Notes under the pieces: generated by a model
Told to the model about the DNA's origin: nothing
Database searches by the model: none
Seen by the model: the letters and a program-made list of their open reading frames with translations, nothing else
Shown: one piece after another, positions 23,777 through 34,267 of the stretch
How positions within the stretch are numbered: position 1 is the stretch's first letter
How the letters are laid out: each line of letters opens with the position of its first letter
Source of the DNA: Psychrosphaera aestuarii
Lineage (GTDB): Bacteria > Pseudomonadota > Gammaproteobacteria > Enterobacterales > Alteromonadaceae
DNA length: 64,000 bases
Assembly: GCF_017948405.1 (NCBI RefSeq)
Contig: NZ_CP072844.1
Coordinates: forward strand, 1,984,001 to 2,048,000
Direction of reading: 5' to 3'
Position numbers and translations under genes: made by a program

Positions 23777-24247
23777 CTAAATGTATATTGGAACGGGTCT
23801 ATTTGCCTTTACCTCTTCCATTACCACATAAGTTCTTGATGCACTTACGCTTGGCAATTTTAGTAAAGTGTCTCCTAACAACTTTCTGTACGAAGACATA
23901 TTTTTTACTCGGGTCTTCAATAAATAGTCAAAACTACCGGAGACTAAATGGCATTCTAAGATCTCATCTAAGGACTTTACCGCTTTCGAAAAGTCGCTAA
24001 ATACATCTTGAGCTGTTTTTTCTAGTGTGATTTCAACAAAAACCAGCAGTGTTGCACCGACTGCTTCTGCATTTAATATCGCTTGGTAACCTTCTATAAC
24101 CCCTGAGCGCTCTAAGCGTCTCACTCGTTCTAAACAAGGCGTTGGACTCAGTCCAATGATCTTGCTTAACTCTATATTTGAAATCCTACCGTTCTTTTGT
24201 AGTTCTACTAAAATCTTCTTATCTATTCGATCAAGTGCGCTTGTCAT
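23777..24247 (-). CDS. lrp: Leucine-responsive regulatory protein (Lrp/AsnC family)
   Basis: Lrp is a global feast-famine regulator that binds DNA as octamers or hexadecamers and responds to leucine or alanine. The 156-residue protein has the N-terminal helix-turn-helix (LDRIDKKILVELQKNGRISNIELSKIIGLSPTPCLERVRRLE in family terms; SPTPCLERVRRLE is the recognition helix region) and the C-terminal RAM domain (ATLLVFVEI and GSFDYLLKTRV). It is upstream of ftsK, as in E. coli, and divergent from ald with an Lrp-box-like palindrome between them. Confidence 0.93.
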   Translation of the reverse strand: MTSALDRIDKKILVELQKNGRISNIELSKIIGLSPTPCLERVRRLERSGVIEGYQAILNAEAVGATLLVFVEITLEKTAQDVFSDFSKAVKSLDEILECHLVSGSFDYLLKTRVKNMSSYRKLLGDTLLKLPSVSASRTYVVMEEVKANRPVPIYI

Positions 24248-24263
24248 ATCAACCCCTTTTTAA

Positions 24264-24280
24264 ACAGGATAATATCCTGT
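24264..24280. promoter_or_regulatory. Lrp-box-like palindrome between lrp and ald
   Basis: ACAGGATA-A-TATCCTGT is a perfect 8-bp inverted repeat around one base. Its core CAGGATAATATCCTG matches 12 of 15 positions of the Lrp consensus YAGHAWATTWTDCTR. It lies 17 bases upstream of the lrp ATG and about 100 bases upstream of ald. A second, weaker dyad (GTATT / AATAC) adjoins at 24279-24295, as expected for phased Lrp sites. Confidence 0.6.
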
Positions 24281-24378
24281 ATTTTTAAATAATACAGTTA
24301 TTAATTTTGCAAATCCCACAATATAATGTCGCGAAATTTTGATAGATAAGCTATCTACTAATATAAAAGGTAAATAAG

Positions 24379-25509
24379 ATGATTGTAGGTGTTCCTAAAG
24401 AGATTAAAAATCACGAGTACCGCGTAGGCTTAACTCCAGCGGCCGCAAAAGAATTTGTTGCTCATGGTCATAAAGTAATTATCGAAACGAATGCCGGTGC
24501 ATCAATCGGCTTTTATAATGAAGACTACGTTGCTGCTGGTGCTTCTATTATTGACTCCGCAGAAGAAATATTTGCTACCGCAGATATGATCGTTAAGGTA
24601 AAAGAGCCTCAACCAAACGAATGTAAAATGTTACGCGAAGGTCAAACTTTATACACCTACTTACATTTAGCCCCAGATCCTCTACAGACTGAATTACTTG
24701 TAGCCTCAGGTGCTACCTGTATAGCCTATGAAACTGTTACCGATAACTTCGGTGGTTTACCGTTATTAGCCCCAATGAGTGAAGTAGCCGGCCGTATGTC
24801 AATTCAAGCTGGCGCACACCATTTAGAAAAAGCCCAAGGTGGCAGTGGCACTTTATTAGGCGGCGTACCTGGTGTTGCACCTGCTAAAGTTGTTGTTGTT
24901 GGTGGTGGTGTAGTTGGTACAAACGCTGCAAAGATGGCCGTTGGTATGGGAGCTGACGTAACAATTCTAGACCGCTCTTTACCTCGCTTACGTCAGTTAG
25001 ACGATATTTTCCGTGGCACGGTAAAAACAGTATATTCTACGGTTGATGCATTAGATTATTACACAGCCAAAGCAGACTTAGTCGTTGGCGCTGTATTAAT
25101 CCCTGGCGCGGCGGCTCCTAAGTTAATTACGAAAGAACATATCAAAAATATGAAACCGGGCTCAGTTCTTGTGGATGTTGCAATTGACCAAGGCGGATGT
25201 TTTGAAACTTCAAGAGCAACGACTCATCAAGACCCAACATATATTATTGATGATGTGGTTCATTATTGTGTTGCTAATATGCCTGGTGGCGTAGCTCGTA
25301 CATCAACAATGGCTTTAAACAACGCAACATTACCATTTGGACTTGCATTAGCAAACAAGGGTCCTGTTAAAGCTATGTTAGAAGATAAGCATTTGTTGGC
25401 TGGATTAAACGTACACAAAGGTAAAGTTACTTACAAAGCGGTAGTTGATGCTTTAGGTGAGCAACTAAACCTAGAATATATGGACGCTGTTCAAGCGCTA
25501 TCGTTATAA
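24379..25509 (+). CDS. ald: Alanine dehydrogenase
   Basis: Ald reversibly deaminates L-alanine to pyruvate and ammonia with NAD. The 376-residue protein has the N-terminal [14 protein letters not shown] motif, the pyruvate-binding region with KVKEPQPNE and EPS-like [11 protein letters not shown], the NAD fold [27 protein letters not shown] (glycine-rich core at about residues 174-182), and [13 protein letters not shown]. Its position opposite lrp is common in marine gammaproteobacteria, and Lrp-type control by alanine is likely. A strong hairpin terminator follows. Confidence 0.96.
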   Translation: MIVGVPKEIKNHEYRVGLTPAAAKEFVAHGHKVIIETNAGASIGFYNEDYVAAGASIIDSAEEIFATADMIVKVKEPQPNECKMLREGQTLYTYLHLAPDPLQTELLVASGATCIAYETVTDNFGGLPLLAPMSEVAGRMSIQAGAHHLEKAQGGSGTLLGGVPGVAPAKVVVVGGGVVGTNAAKMAVGMGADVTILDRSLPRLRQLDDIFRGTVKTVYSTVDALDYYTAKADLVVGAVLIPGAAAPKLITKEHIKNMKPGSVLVDVAIDQGGCFETSRATTHQDPTYIIDDVVHYCVANMPGGVARTSTMALNNATLPFGLALANKGPVKAMLEDKHLLAGLNVHKGKVTYKAVVDALGEQLNLEYMDAVQALSL

Positions 25510-25572
25510 ACTGATTGATAGTAATCATGTAGGTTATATCGTTTTCAATACACCTTGAAAACGAACTTCACA

Positions 25573-25600
25573 AAAAAGGTCAGCGAATGCTGACCTTTTT
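25573..25600. terminator. Bidirectional terminator between ald and the solute-binding protein gene
   Basis: AAAAAGGTCAGC, a GAAT loop and GCTGACCTTTTT form a perfect stem with A- and T-runs at its ends. It overlaps the last bases of the converging minus-strand gene and serves both. Confidence 0.88.
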
Positions 25601-26426
25601 ACTTTGTATAAACTGTGTGATCTAATAGTTCATACTTTTGTCGTAATTGGATAACAAATTCCTTATTGGCTTCAAGAAATGCATCAAATTCTTTAATCAC
25701 TTGAGGGTACTTAATTGAAGATAACTGATAGGCATACACTTCATACTTAAAGTTCTTGTTAATTGATATTGTCGGTTGGTTTAATTTTTTAAGATAATAA
25801 TTGACAACGTTGGGCTCTAAATTAATAGCGTCTAACTGCCCTCTTATTAATTGCTGAATCAACATCATTGTAGATGATGATTCATACAAGGTTACTTTAC
25901 CCTCGGAGATGTCATCTAACCAAAGCGTAGGAAAAAAACCGAGTAACGTCCCAAGTACCTTCACACTGCTTCGATCGCTTAACTCTGAGTCAACCGTTAT
26001 TGTCCCTGCTACAAGATCAATGACGGGCTTACTGTAGGCCAGCTTGTTTTCCGCTAACCTTGACACTATTTCAGTTTCATTCCAACGAGCGTTATCAGGG
26101 AACTTTAAATCAATATCTTTTTCAAATAACCACATACCAAATCGTTTAACGGGCATTGGATAGTAGATAAATTTATAGCCATACTCGGCAGCAAATGCGT
26201 CAAATAACTCGGTTGTAAATGTTGGCTGTTCATTAAGAAAATCAAAAAGAGGAAAGTAAGCAACATCTTCAACGCCTATAACAAGTTCTTTTACTTCTTT
26301 TTTCCGAAGAACTTCTGAATTAGTCGTTTCGTTTTCATTATTAAATTGAATGTGGCCAGAAGCATTAGGGCTGACAAATACTATTGCAAATAATAAAGCA
26401 ACAGCTAATACTATTTGTCGTTCCAT
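25599..26426 (-). CDS. Periplasmic solute-binding protein, family 3-like (orphan)
   Basis: A 275-residue exported protein with signal peptide (MERQIVLAVALLFAIVFVSPNASG). The rest resembles family 3 extracellular solute-binding domains: VIGVEDVAYFPLFDF, ELFDAFAAEYGYKFIYYPMPVKR and a second lobe with LIRGQLDAINLEPNVVNYYLKK. Ligand residues cannot be assigned. No permease or ATPase gene is adjacent, so it may act as a sensor partner or a stand-alone binding protein. The ATG at 26426 is preferred over one six codons upstream because GGAGAGAGG sits in front of it. Confidence 0.72.
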   Translation of the reverse strand: MERQIVLAVALLFAIVFVSPNASGHIQFNNENETTNSEVLRKKEVKELVIGVEDVAYFPLFDFLNEQPTFTTELFDAFAAEYGYKFIYYPMPVKRFGMWLFEKDIDLKFPDNARWNETEIVSRLAENKLAYSKPVIDLVAGTITVDSELSDRSSVKVLGTLLGFFPTLWLDDISEGKVTLYESSSTMMLIQQLIRGQLDAINLEPNVVNYYLKKLNQPTISINKNFKYEVYAYQLSSIKYPQVIKEFDAFLEANKEFVIQLRQKYELLDHTVYTK

Positions 26427-26549
26427 ACCTCTCTCCGTATTCATGTTGTTTGTCTAACACTAAACCATGAATGATTAAATTTACATCAGTTTAGGGCCTT
26501 TTTATAATTTTTTGTATTTAAATTCCCATTTAGGCTTGATGTCATATAA

Positions 26550-27545
<996 letters not shown>

Positions 27546-27552
27546 AAGCTAA

Positions 27553-27583
27553 AAAGGGCAGATTACCTGCCCTTTACTTTTCG
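27553..27583 (+). terminator. trxB terminator
   Basis: AAAGGGCAG, a five-base loop and CTGCCCTTT form a perfect 9-bp stem followed by ACTTTTC, seven bases after the trxB stop. Confidence 0.75.
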
Positions 27584-27594
27584 TTAACGAGTCT

Positions 27595-28326
27595 ATGTCT
27601 AAATCTCTCACCTACCTAACAGATGACACACAATGGTTTCCTTGTGTGAAAAATGCGTTAGACGAGCCTAGCGGTTTGCTCGCTGTGGGTGGTGATCTCT
27701 CGGTAGAACGCGTTTCTTATGCTTATCAGCATGGAATTTTCCCTTGGTACAGTGAGGGTGAGCCGCTTCTTTGGTGGTCTCCTGATCCTCGTGCAGTAAT
27801 CGACCCAAACGCTATCCGAATTAATAAATCATTAAAGAAATTTTTAAAACGGTGTGATTATAAAGTTACCGTTAATCAATGTTTTGAAGATGTTATTACA
27901 ATGTGCTCTCAACCTAGAGTTGATGACGGTACATGGATATTCCCCGAAATGATTAAAGCCTATACCGATTTACACTATGCGGGTTACGCGCACTCAATCG
28001 AAATTTGGCAATCATCGAATAATCAACAAATCTTAATTGGTGGATTATACGGCGTATTGGTAGGCAGTTGTTTTTGTGGGGAGTCAATGTTTTCGTTACA
28101 GCCTAATGCATCAAAAGTTGCACTTTTGTCGCTTGGCGAGCTTATTTCTCCATTTGAAAACGCTTTAATAGATTGCCAAATTGCAAATCCATATCTAATG
28201 AGTATGGGAGCTAAAACGGTATCTCGCGAGTGGTTTATTAATAGGCTAGAAAAGGCTAAGGAGAGCACAATTCCACTCTCTGTTTTTAATGCAACCGTTC
28301 TTTCGCCTGCTTGTTTGAATAAGTGA
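27595..28326 (+). CDS. aat: Leucyl/phenylalanyl-tRNA--protein transferase
   Basis: Aat adds Leu or Phe from charged tRNA to N-terminal Lys or Arg, marking proteins for ClpS-ClpAP. The 243-residue protein has FPCVKNALDEPSGLLAVGGDLS, AYQHGIFPWYSEGEPLLWWSPDPRAV-type core (FPWY and WWSPDPR around residues 51-65), GGLYGVLVGSCFCGESMFS and the late SMGAKTVSREWF. It sits in an aat-bpt-infA run and close to clpS and clpA, its pathway partners. Confidence 0.96.
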   Translation: MSKSLTYLTDDTQWFPCVKNALDEPSGLLAVGGDLSVERVSYAYQHGIFPWYSEGEPLLWWSPDPRAVIDPNAIRINKSLKKFLKRCDYKVTVNQCFEDVITMCSQPRVDDGTWIFPEMIKAYTDLHYAGYAHSIEIWQSSNNQQILIGGLYGVLVGSCFCGESMFSLQPNASKVALLSLGELISPFENALIDCQIANPYLMSMGAKTVSREWFINRLEKAKESTIPLSVFNATVLSPACLNK

Positions 28327-28338
28327 TAATTGTTTTAA

Positions 28339-29354
<1,016 letters not shown>

Positions 29355-29383
29355 TTAACAAAGTTTAATTACGATTAGATAAT

Positions 29384-29413
29384 AAAAAACCGAGTAAAAC
29401 TCGGTTTTTTTGT
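29384..29413. terminator. Bidirectional terminator between infA and clpA
   Basis: AAAAAACCGAGT, a loop of four A residues and a CTCGGTTTTTTT arm make a GC-core stem with A- and T-runs on the two sides. Confidence 0.88.
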
Positions 29414-29427
29414 TTCATAAAAAGCAA

Positions 29428-31698
29428 CTAATTAGATTCCGCAGCGACTTTCGATTTGCTGGTGAATTTAAATGATAACTCTTTTTCATTTACTTCAATT
29501 TCTACTTTGCCGCCTTCTGCTAACTCACCAAACAAAACTTCATTAGCTAACGGTTTTCTAAGTTTATCTTGAATTAGTCTAGACATAGGACGAGCACCCA
29601 TATCTTTATCATAGCCGTTCTCAGCAAACCACAATCTTGCTTCGTCAGATACAAACAACTCCACCTGCTTTGCATCTAATTGTGACTGAAGCTCCACAAT
29701 AAATTTATCAACAACTCGCTCGATCACCTTTTTATCTAAATGATTAAACCAAACGATGTCGTCTAAACGGTTTCTAAACTCTGGAGAAAACACCCTATTA
29801 ATCTCAACCATCGCATCGGTGCTATTATCTTGTTGAGCAAAACCAATTGATTTTCTTGTCGTTTCTTGAACGCCGGCATTTGTAGTCATAACTAAAATAA
29901 CGTTTCTAAAATCTGCCTTACGGCCGTTATTGTCTGTCAAAGTACCATGATCCATAACTTGTAATAGGATATTGAACACATCAGGGTGAGCTTTTTCTAT
30001 TTCATCTAGTAGAACAACACAGTGCGGATGTTTTAACACCGAATCCGTGAGCAAGCCACCTTGATCAAAGCCAACATAACCCGGAGGCGCACCTATCAAA
30101 CGACTTACTGCATGTGGTTCCATGTATTCCGACATATCAAATCTAACTAATTCTATGCCTAATACTTTCCCTAACTGTTTAGTCACTTCTGTTTTACCAA
30201 CGCCCGTTGGGCCAGCAAACAAAAAGCTACCTACAGGTTTATTCTCATTTCCTAAGCCTGCTCGCGATAACCTAATTGCAGCGGTAAGAGCGTCTACCGC
30301 CTTGTCTTGGCCAAAAACAGCCAACTTGAGGTCTCTATCAACATTCTTTAATACATCTTTATCTGATTGCGATACAGACTTTTCAGGGATCCGAGCTATT
30401 TTTGCAATAATTTGCTCTATGGCAGAAACATTAATTTGTTTTTTACGCTTTGATTTAGGTAAAACTTTTTGATTAGCACCAGCTTCATCAATAACATCAA
30501 TTGCTTTGTCGGGTAAATGACGCTCATTGATGTATCTCGCAGACAGTTCAGCTGCAGAACGAAGCGCGGCGTTGGTATATTTTACACCATGATGCTTTTC
30601 GTATTTGTCTTTTAAACCAATTAAGATCTTAGTTGTGTCTTCAACACTTGGCTCTACAACATCAATTTTTTGGAAACGGCGAACTAACGCCTTATCTTTT
30701 TCAAATATATTCCGATATTCTCCATAGGTTGTTGAACCCATGCAGCGTAACTTGCCGGCTGATAATAACGGTTTAAGCAAATTAGAGGCATCCATAACAC
30801 CACCAGACGCAGCGCCGGCTCCTATAATTGTATGAATCTCATCAATAAAAAGTATGGCATGCTCTTTTGCTTGCAACTGTTTCAACAAACCTTTGAGACG
30901 TTTTTCAAAATCACCACGGTACTTAGTTCCCGCTAATAACGCACCCATATCTAATGAATATACCGTAGCGTCAGCAAGCACGTCAGGAACTTGTCCATTA
31001 ACAATTTGATATGCGAGACCTTCTGCTATTGCAGTTTTACCTACACCGGCTTCACCAATTAGTAATGGGTTATTCTTTTTACGACGACATAAAATTTGCG
31101 CACAACGCTCTAACTCTTCGTCTCTTCCAATAAGCGGATCAATGCCACCAGTCTTCGCCAACTCATTCAAGTTAGTGCACAAGTTATCTAAACTGCTCTC
31201 AGAATCTGCACTGTTTTCTTCACCAGAATCTGCTTCGTCAGAGTCCGAGTCGTCACCGTCTTTATCAACACCATGAGAAATGAAATTAACAATATCTAGA
31301 CGGCTAATATCAAAACTTTTTAGAACATAAACAGCGTGTGATTCTTGTTCACTAAATATCGCGACTAAAACATTCGCCCCGGAGACTTCTTGCTGTCCTG
31401 ATGACTGAACGTGGAATACCGCTCTTTGCAATACTCTTTGGAAACCAAGTGTAGGCTGGGTGTCTAAATCTTCTTTGTCCGCTTCTTCTGGTAAATAGGG
31501 TGTAGTCTGGGCAATGAACTCGGTCAGTTCAACGCGAATTTTATCTAGGTCAGCCGAACATGCTTCTAAGGCGACTTTAGCATCTTGATTATCAAGTAAT
31601 GCTATTAACAGGTGTTCTACCGTCATAAATTCATGGCGATTTATTTTAGCGTACCGAAATGCATCGTTTAACGTTACTTCTAATGCTTTATTTAACAT
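29428..31698 (-). CDS. clpA: ATP-dependent Clp protease ATPase subunit ClpA
   Basis: ClpA unfolds substrates and feeds them to ClpP. The 756-residue protein has the N-terminal double repeat that binds ClpS, an acidic linker (about residues 145-170), AAA-1 with Walker A GEAGVGKT (about 216) and FIDEIHTIIGAGA, and AAA-2 with GPTGVGKT (about 500), VVLLDEIEKAHPDV and a ClpP loop region. It follows clpS on the same strand with 27 bases between, as in E. coli. Confidence 0.97.
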   Translation of the reverse strand: MLNKALEVTLNDAFRYAKINRHEFMTVEHLLIALLDNQDAKVALEACSADLDKIRVELTEFIAQTTPYLPEEADKEDLDTQPTLGFQRVLQRAVFHVQSSGQQEVSGANVLVAIFSEQESHAVYVLKSFDISRLDIVNFISHGVDKDGDDSDSDEADSGEENSADSESSLDNLCTNLNELAKTGGIDPLIGRDEELERCAQILCRRKKNNPLLIGEAGVGKTAIAEGLAYQIVNGQVPDVLADATVYSLDMGALLAGTKYRGDFEKRLKGLLKQLQAKEHAILFIDEIHTIIGAGAASGGVMDASNLLKPLLSAGKLRCMGSTTYGEYRNIFEKDKALVRRFQKIDVVEPSVEDTTKILIGLKDKYEKHHGVKYTNAALRSAAELSARYINERHLPDKAIDVIDEAGANQKVLPKSKRKKQINVSAIEQIIAKIARIPEKSVSQSDKDVLKNVDRDLKLAVFGQDKAVDALTAAIRLSRAGLGNENKPVGSFLFAGPTGVGKTEVTKQLGKVLGIELVRFDMSEYMEPHAVSRLIGAPPGYVGFDQGGLLTDSVLKHPHCVVLLDEIEKAHPDVFNILLQVMDHGTLTDNNGRKADFRNVILVMTTNAGVQETTRKSIGFAQQDNSTDAMVEINRVFSPEFRNRLDDIVWFNHLDKKVIERVVDKFIVELQSQLDAKQVELFVSDEARLWFAENGYDKDMGARPMSRLIQDKLRKPLANEVLFGELAEGGKVEIEVNEKELSFKFTSKSKVAAESN

Positions 31699-31725
31699 AT
31701 TAACCTACTTAATTTATGTAAACGG

Positions 31726-32046
31726 CTACTCTTGCTCCATCGTACACAACAATGGATGCTGACTCGCTCGTGAGTATTGATTGACTTGAGCAACCTTAGT
31801 TTCGGCAATTTCTGCTGAATATGTACCAACCACAGCTTTCCCTTCTTTGTGAACTCGAAACATAATGTGGTTCGCTCGCTCTAAATCCATAGCGAAAAAC
31901 TTAAGTAAAACTTCTACTACAAAGTCCATGGGGGTGTAATCGTCATTATTCAAGATCACTTTATACATAGGTGGTCTTTTAAGTTTAGACTTAGATGCTT
32001 CCTTTGCTAAGCCGGTTCCCTGATCATTGTTGCTTAAATTTGGCAT
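31726..32046 (-). CDS. clpS: ClpA adaptor protein ClpS
   Basis: ClpS recognises N-terminal Leu, Phe, Trp and Tyr and delivers N-degron substrates to ClpAP. From the ATG at 32046 the protein is 106 residues, the E. coli length. The binding pocket region [18 protein letters not shown] (about 29-46) and the ClpA-binding [23 protein letters not shown] segment (about 60-82) are intact. An AGAGG precedes this ATG; an alternative ATG six codons upstream (32064) lacks a ribosome site. It is divergent from the cold-shock gene. Confidence 0.94.
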   Translation of the reverse strand: MPNLSNNDQGTGLAKEASKSKLKRPPMYKVILNNDDYTPMDFVVEVLLKFFAMDLERANHIMFRVHKEGKAVVGTYSAEIAETKVAQVNQYSRASQHPLLCTMEQE

Positions 32047-32064
32047 ATGCCTCTGAAGCTCCAT

Positions 32065-32235
32065 AAAATTTGTTGATTTATCTAGTATATATAAAAACTT
32101 TTATAACATTTAACAATTCGTACTTGTAAAAAATGAATTAATTGACTAATTTATCTACAGTCATTAATTAAGTATGAGTCACTCTCTCATATAATGATTA
32201 ATAACTGGTTTAATTCTAAATAAGGAAGTAGAAGT
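32065..32235. promoter_or_regulatory. Divergent promoter region of clpS and the cold-shock gene
   Basis: A 171-base AT-rich gap. A consensus TATAAT at 32190-32195 points toward the cold-shock gene, with a weak TTAAGT 16 bases upstream. The ribosome site AAGGAAG precedes the cold-shock ATG. No operator is evident. Confidence 0.4.
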
Positions 32236-32445
32236 ATGGCAGTCGGAAAAGTGAAATGGTTCAACAACGCTAAAGGTTTCGGATTTATTCGTGAAGATGG
32301 CAAAGAAGAAGACATATTTGCTCATTTTTCAACAATAACTATGGACGGTTATAAAACGCTAAAAGCAGGCCAAGAGGTTGAGTTTGAGCTAAGTGAAGGA
32401 CCCAAGGGTCTTCATGCAACCAACATAAAGCTTGATGAAAAATAA
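32236..32445 (+). CDS. Cold-shock domain protein, CspD-like
   Basis: A 69-residue single cold-shock domain with RNP1 GFGFIRE (residues 14-20) and RNP2-like DIFAHFSTI (27-35), which bind single-stranded nucleic acid. Its place divergent from clpS-clpA is that of cspD in E. coli, so it is probably the orthologue; the protein begins [13 protein letters not shown] after the Met. CspD is a stationary-phase replication inhibitor in E. coli, but that function has not been shown for every homologue. Confidence 0.9.
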   Translation: MAVGKVKWFNNAKGFGFIREDGKEEDIFAHFSTITMDGYKTLKAGQEVEFELSEGPKGLHATNIKLDEK

Positions 32446-32458
32446 CGAATACATATAG

Positions 32459-32491
32459 ATTCCCTGAAAGGCGTTCTTTCGGGGATTTTTC
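32459..32491 (+). terminator. Terminator of the cold-shock gene
   Basis: TCCC-T-GAAAG, a five-base loop and CTTTC-G-GGGA form a stem with one T-G pair followed by TTTTTCC, 15 bases after the stop codon. Confidence 0.8.
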
Positions 32492-32495
32492 CGTT

Positions 32496-32795
32496 CTATA
32501 GCTGTTCGTTTATTTCAACACCTACAGTGTAAACACCTGACTCTTCAAGTGTACAACGTACTACTGTGGCAGATGCCTGTAATGCAGGAAGGTCACTGTT
32601 TGTACCGTCAACTCTGCACATTATTTGCGTGCCCGGTTCTATATGCTCATCTGTTTCTATAGCCAGACCTGTTGCGCTCAAATCCCTACAGACTGCATCA
32701 ATTTTTCGTCCCGCATCCGCGTCTGAAATTTCCACTTCTATACTTGTATTTACCATCATTCGAAAAAAGTTACGGTTATCGTCATATCGAATCAT
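32496..32795 (-). CDS. PilZ-domain protein (putative c-di-GMP receptor)
   Basis: A 99-residue stand-alone PilZ domain. Both cyclic di-GMP contact motifs are intact: RNFFR at residues 8-12 (RxxxR) and DLSATG at about 38-43 (D/NxSxxG). It is therefore probably a functional second-messenger receptor that passes a signal by protein contact. It lies 15 bases downstream of a single-domain response regulator on the same strand, which suggests a joint output. The target process (motility, adhesion) is not shown by the sequence. Confidence 0.88.
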   Translation of the reverse strand: MIRYDDNRNFFRMMVNTSIEVEISDADAGRKIDAVCRDLSATGLAIETDEHIEPGTQIMCRVDGTNSDLPALQASATVVRCTLEESGVYTVGVEINEQL

Positions 32796-32810
32796 GCAGC
32801 CCCCTATTCC

Positions 32811-33182
32811 TTATGTAAGTTTTGCAAATTTTATCAATTTTTCTTTTAACTCAGCGATTTCAAATGGTTTAGTCACATAATCGTCACAGCCACTAGCAAA
32901 AGCTTCACTTTTATCCTGACTATTTTCTAATCCGGACAACATTATTATTGGTATAGCCTTTGTTTCAGGCGTATTTTTAACTAGTTTGCAAGTATCGTAG
33001 CCATCTAACCCTGGCATACAAACATCAAGCAGAAGCACATCTGGCTTGTCAGAGACAATCTTAGATAGAGCCTCTTGACCAGATTTAGCATACGATATAT
33101 TAAAAGAGTCACCTAAAGTAATATTCAACATTTCAAAGTTGAAATATTCATCATCGACCAGTAAAACATTTATTTTATGCAT
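32811..33182 (-). CDS. Single-domain response regulator (CheY-like receiver)
   Basis: A 123-residue receiver domain with no output domain. The acidic pair D10-D11, phosphoacceptor D53 (LLLDVCMPG), S83 (MLSG) and K105 (TKPF) are all in place, so it should be phosphorylated. It contains SGQEALSKIVSDKPDVLLLD, typical of diffusible receivers. No histidine kinase is adjacent. It is probably co-transcribed with the downstream PilZ gene. Confidence 0.9.
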   Translation of the reverse strand: MHKINVLLVDDEYFNFEMLNITLGDSFNISYAKSGQEALSKIVSDKPDVLLLDVCMPGLDGYDTCKLVKNTPETKAIPIIMLSGLENSQDKSEAFASGCDDYVTKPFEIAELKEKLIKFAKLT

Positions 33183-33377
33183 TTGAAATCCGAAAACACC
33201 TTAATAAATTAAAAACACCAGCCAAACTTACGGGTCACTATTATTCTGCTCCCAAAATAACAATTATCAAGAAAAAATCTAGTTATAAGTTAATATTAAT
33301 TAATCTAACAATTGACTTTGCTATGACTAAGCATTGAAAATAGAGATACGACAACCTGTCATAATTTAGGAATGAAA

Positions 33378-34133
33378 ATGAAAAAAACAATTATCGCATT
33401 AGGATTAGCATTTGCGTCTGCAAGTGCAAGTGCAGCTCCTTTAGTGGACGTTTGGGCTGGAGCGTATGCATGGAATACAACCTATGAAGGCCTTGTCTCT
33501 GCAAATCCGAACAGTTTAGATCTACAAGACGATTTAAATTTAGAAGACTCCACAAATAACGTAATTTGGGCTGCATTTGAGCATCCAATCCCGGTTATTC
33601 CTAATATCCAGATAAAACAAACCACTCTCGACACTACAGGTTTTGCTCAATTTGATAATAACTACCGTTTTGGTGGCGACACGACAGGAAATGGTCGTTT
33701 AGATGTAGTGACTGACCTTTCACACACCGATTATACTTTGTACTGGGGTTTACCTTTACCAGTCGTAACGGTTGACTTCGGTTTAAACGTTCGTAAATTC
33801 GATGGTTTTGTAAACATTGGAAATGCGACGGCTGAACTTGATAGCCCAGTGCCTATGTTATTCGCACGTGTTGGAGCTGAATTACCATTTACTGGACTGG
33901 CGATAATGGGTGAAGCTAATTATGTAGGTTACGGTGATACAGACCATACAGACTTTCAAATTGTATTACGTTACACCTTGCCTATGATTCCAGTACTTGA
34001 CGTTAACTTAGAGGCTGGCTATCGCTCGTTTCAGTTAAATATAGACCCTACTGACTTTGATGGTGATGAAGACGACCTAATGGCTGACATTGATATGTCT
34101 GGCGCATTTGTTGGCTTGTCTTTGCATTTCTAA
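33378..34133 (+). CDS. Outer-membrane beta-barrel protein, TIGR04219-like
   Basis: A 251-residue protein with a typical signal peptide (MKKTIIALGLAFASASASA, cleaved before APLVDVW). The mature part has alternating beta-strands, GAYAWNTTYEG, LYWGLPLPVVTVDFGLNVRKF, GLAIMGEANYVGYGD and an aromatic C-terminus ending in LSLHF, the usual signal for outer-membrane barrel insertion. It resembles the TIGR04219 barrel family of unknown role. The second ATG (33378) is preferred because AGGA lies six bases before it. Confidence 0.82.
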   Translation: MKKTIIALGLAFASASASAAPLVDVWAGAYAWNTTYEGLVSANPNSLDLQDDLNLEDSTNNVIWAAFEHPIPVIPNIQIKQTTLDTTGFAQFDNNYRFGGDTTGNGRLDVVTDLSHTDYTLYWGLPLPVVTVDFGLNVRKFDGFVNIGNATAELDSPVPMLFARVGAELPFTGLAIMGEANYVGYGDTDHTDFQIVLRYTLPMIPVLDVNLEAGYRSFQLNIDPTDFDGDEDDLMADIDMSGAFVGLSLHF

Positions 34134-34158
34134 CTTAAAGTCTCAGTGTTGAGATAAA

Positions 34159-34198
34159 CTGATATTTATTACTGATAAATATCAGTAATAAATATCAG
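34159..34198. repeat. Perfect 40-bp AT-rich palindrome
   Basis: Two 19-base arms (left 34159-34177, right 34180-34198) are exact inverted repeats around two A residues. The right arm also overlaps a 12-base direct repeat (AATATCAGTAAT twice). It lies between the barrel-protein stop and the GC-richer terminator, so it may be an extra hairpin of the 3' untranslated region or a binding site. Confidence 0.85.
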
Positions 34199-34202
34199 TA
34201 AT

Positions 34203-34232
34203 AAAAAAGGAAGCATGCGCTTCCTTTTTTTT
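34203..34232. terminator. Bidirectional terminator between barrel gene and hrpA
   Basis: AAAAAAGGAAGC, an ATGC loop and GCTTCCTTTTTTTT make a strong stem with A- and T-runs at its two ends. It serves the plus-strand barrel gene and hrpA from the other strand. Confidence 0.88.
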
Positions 34233-34267
34233 GCGATATATTTTGTTAAATCGTTATGAAATTAAAG

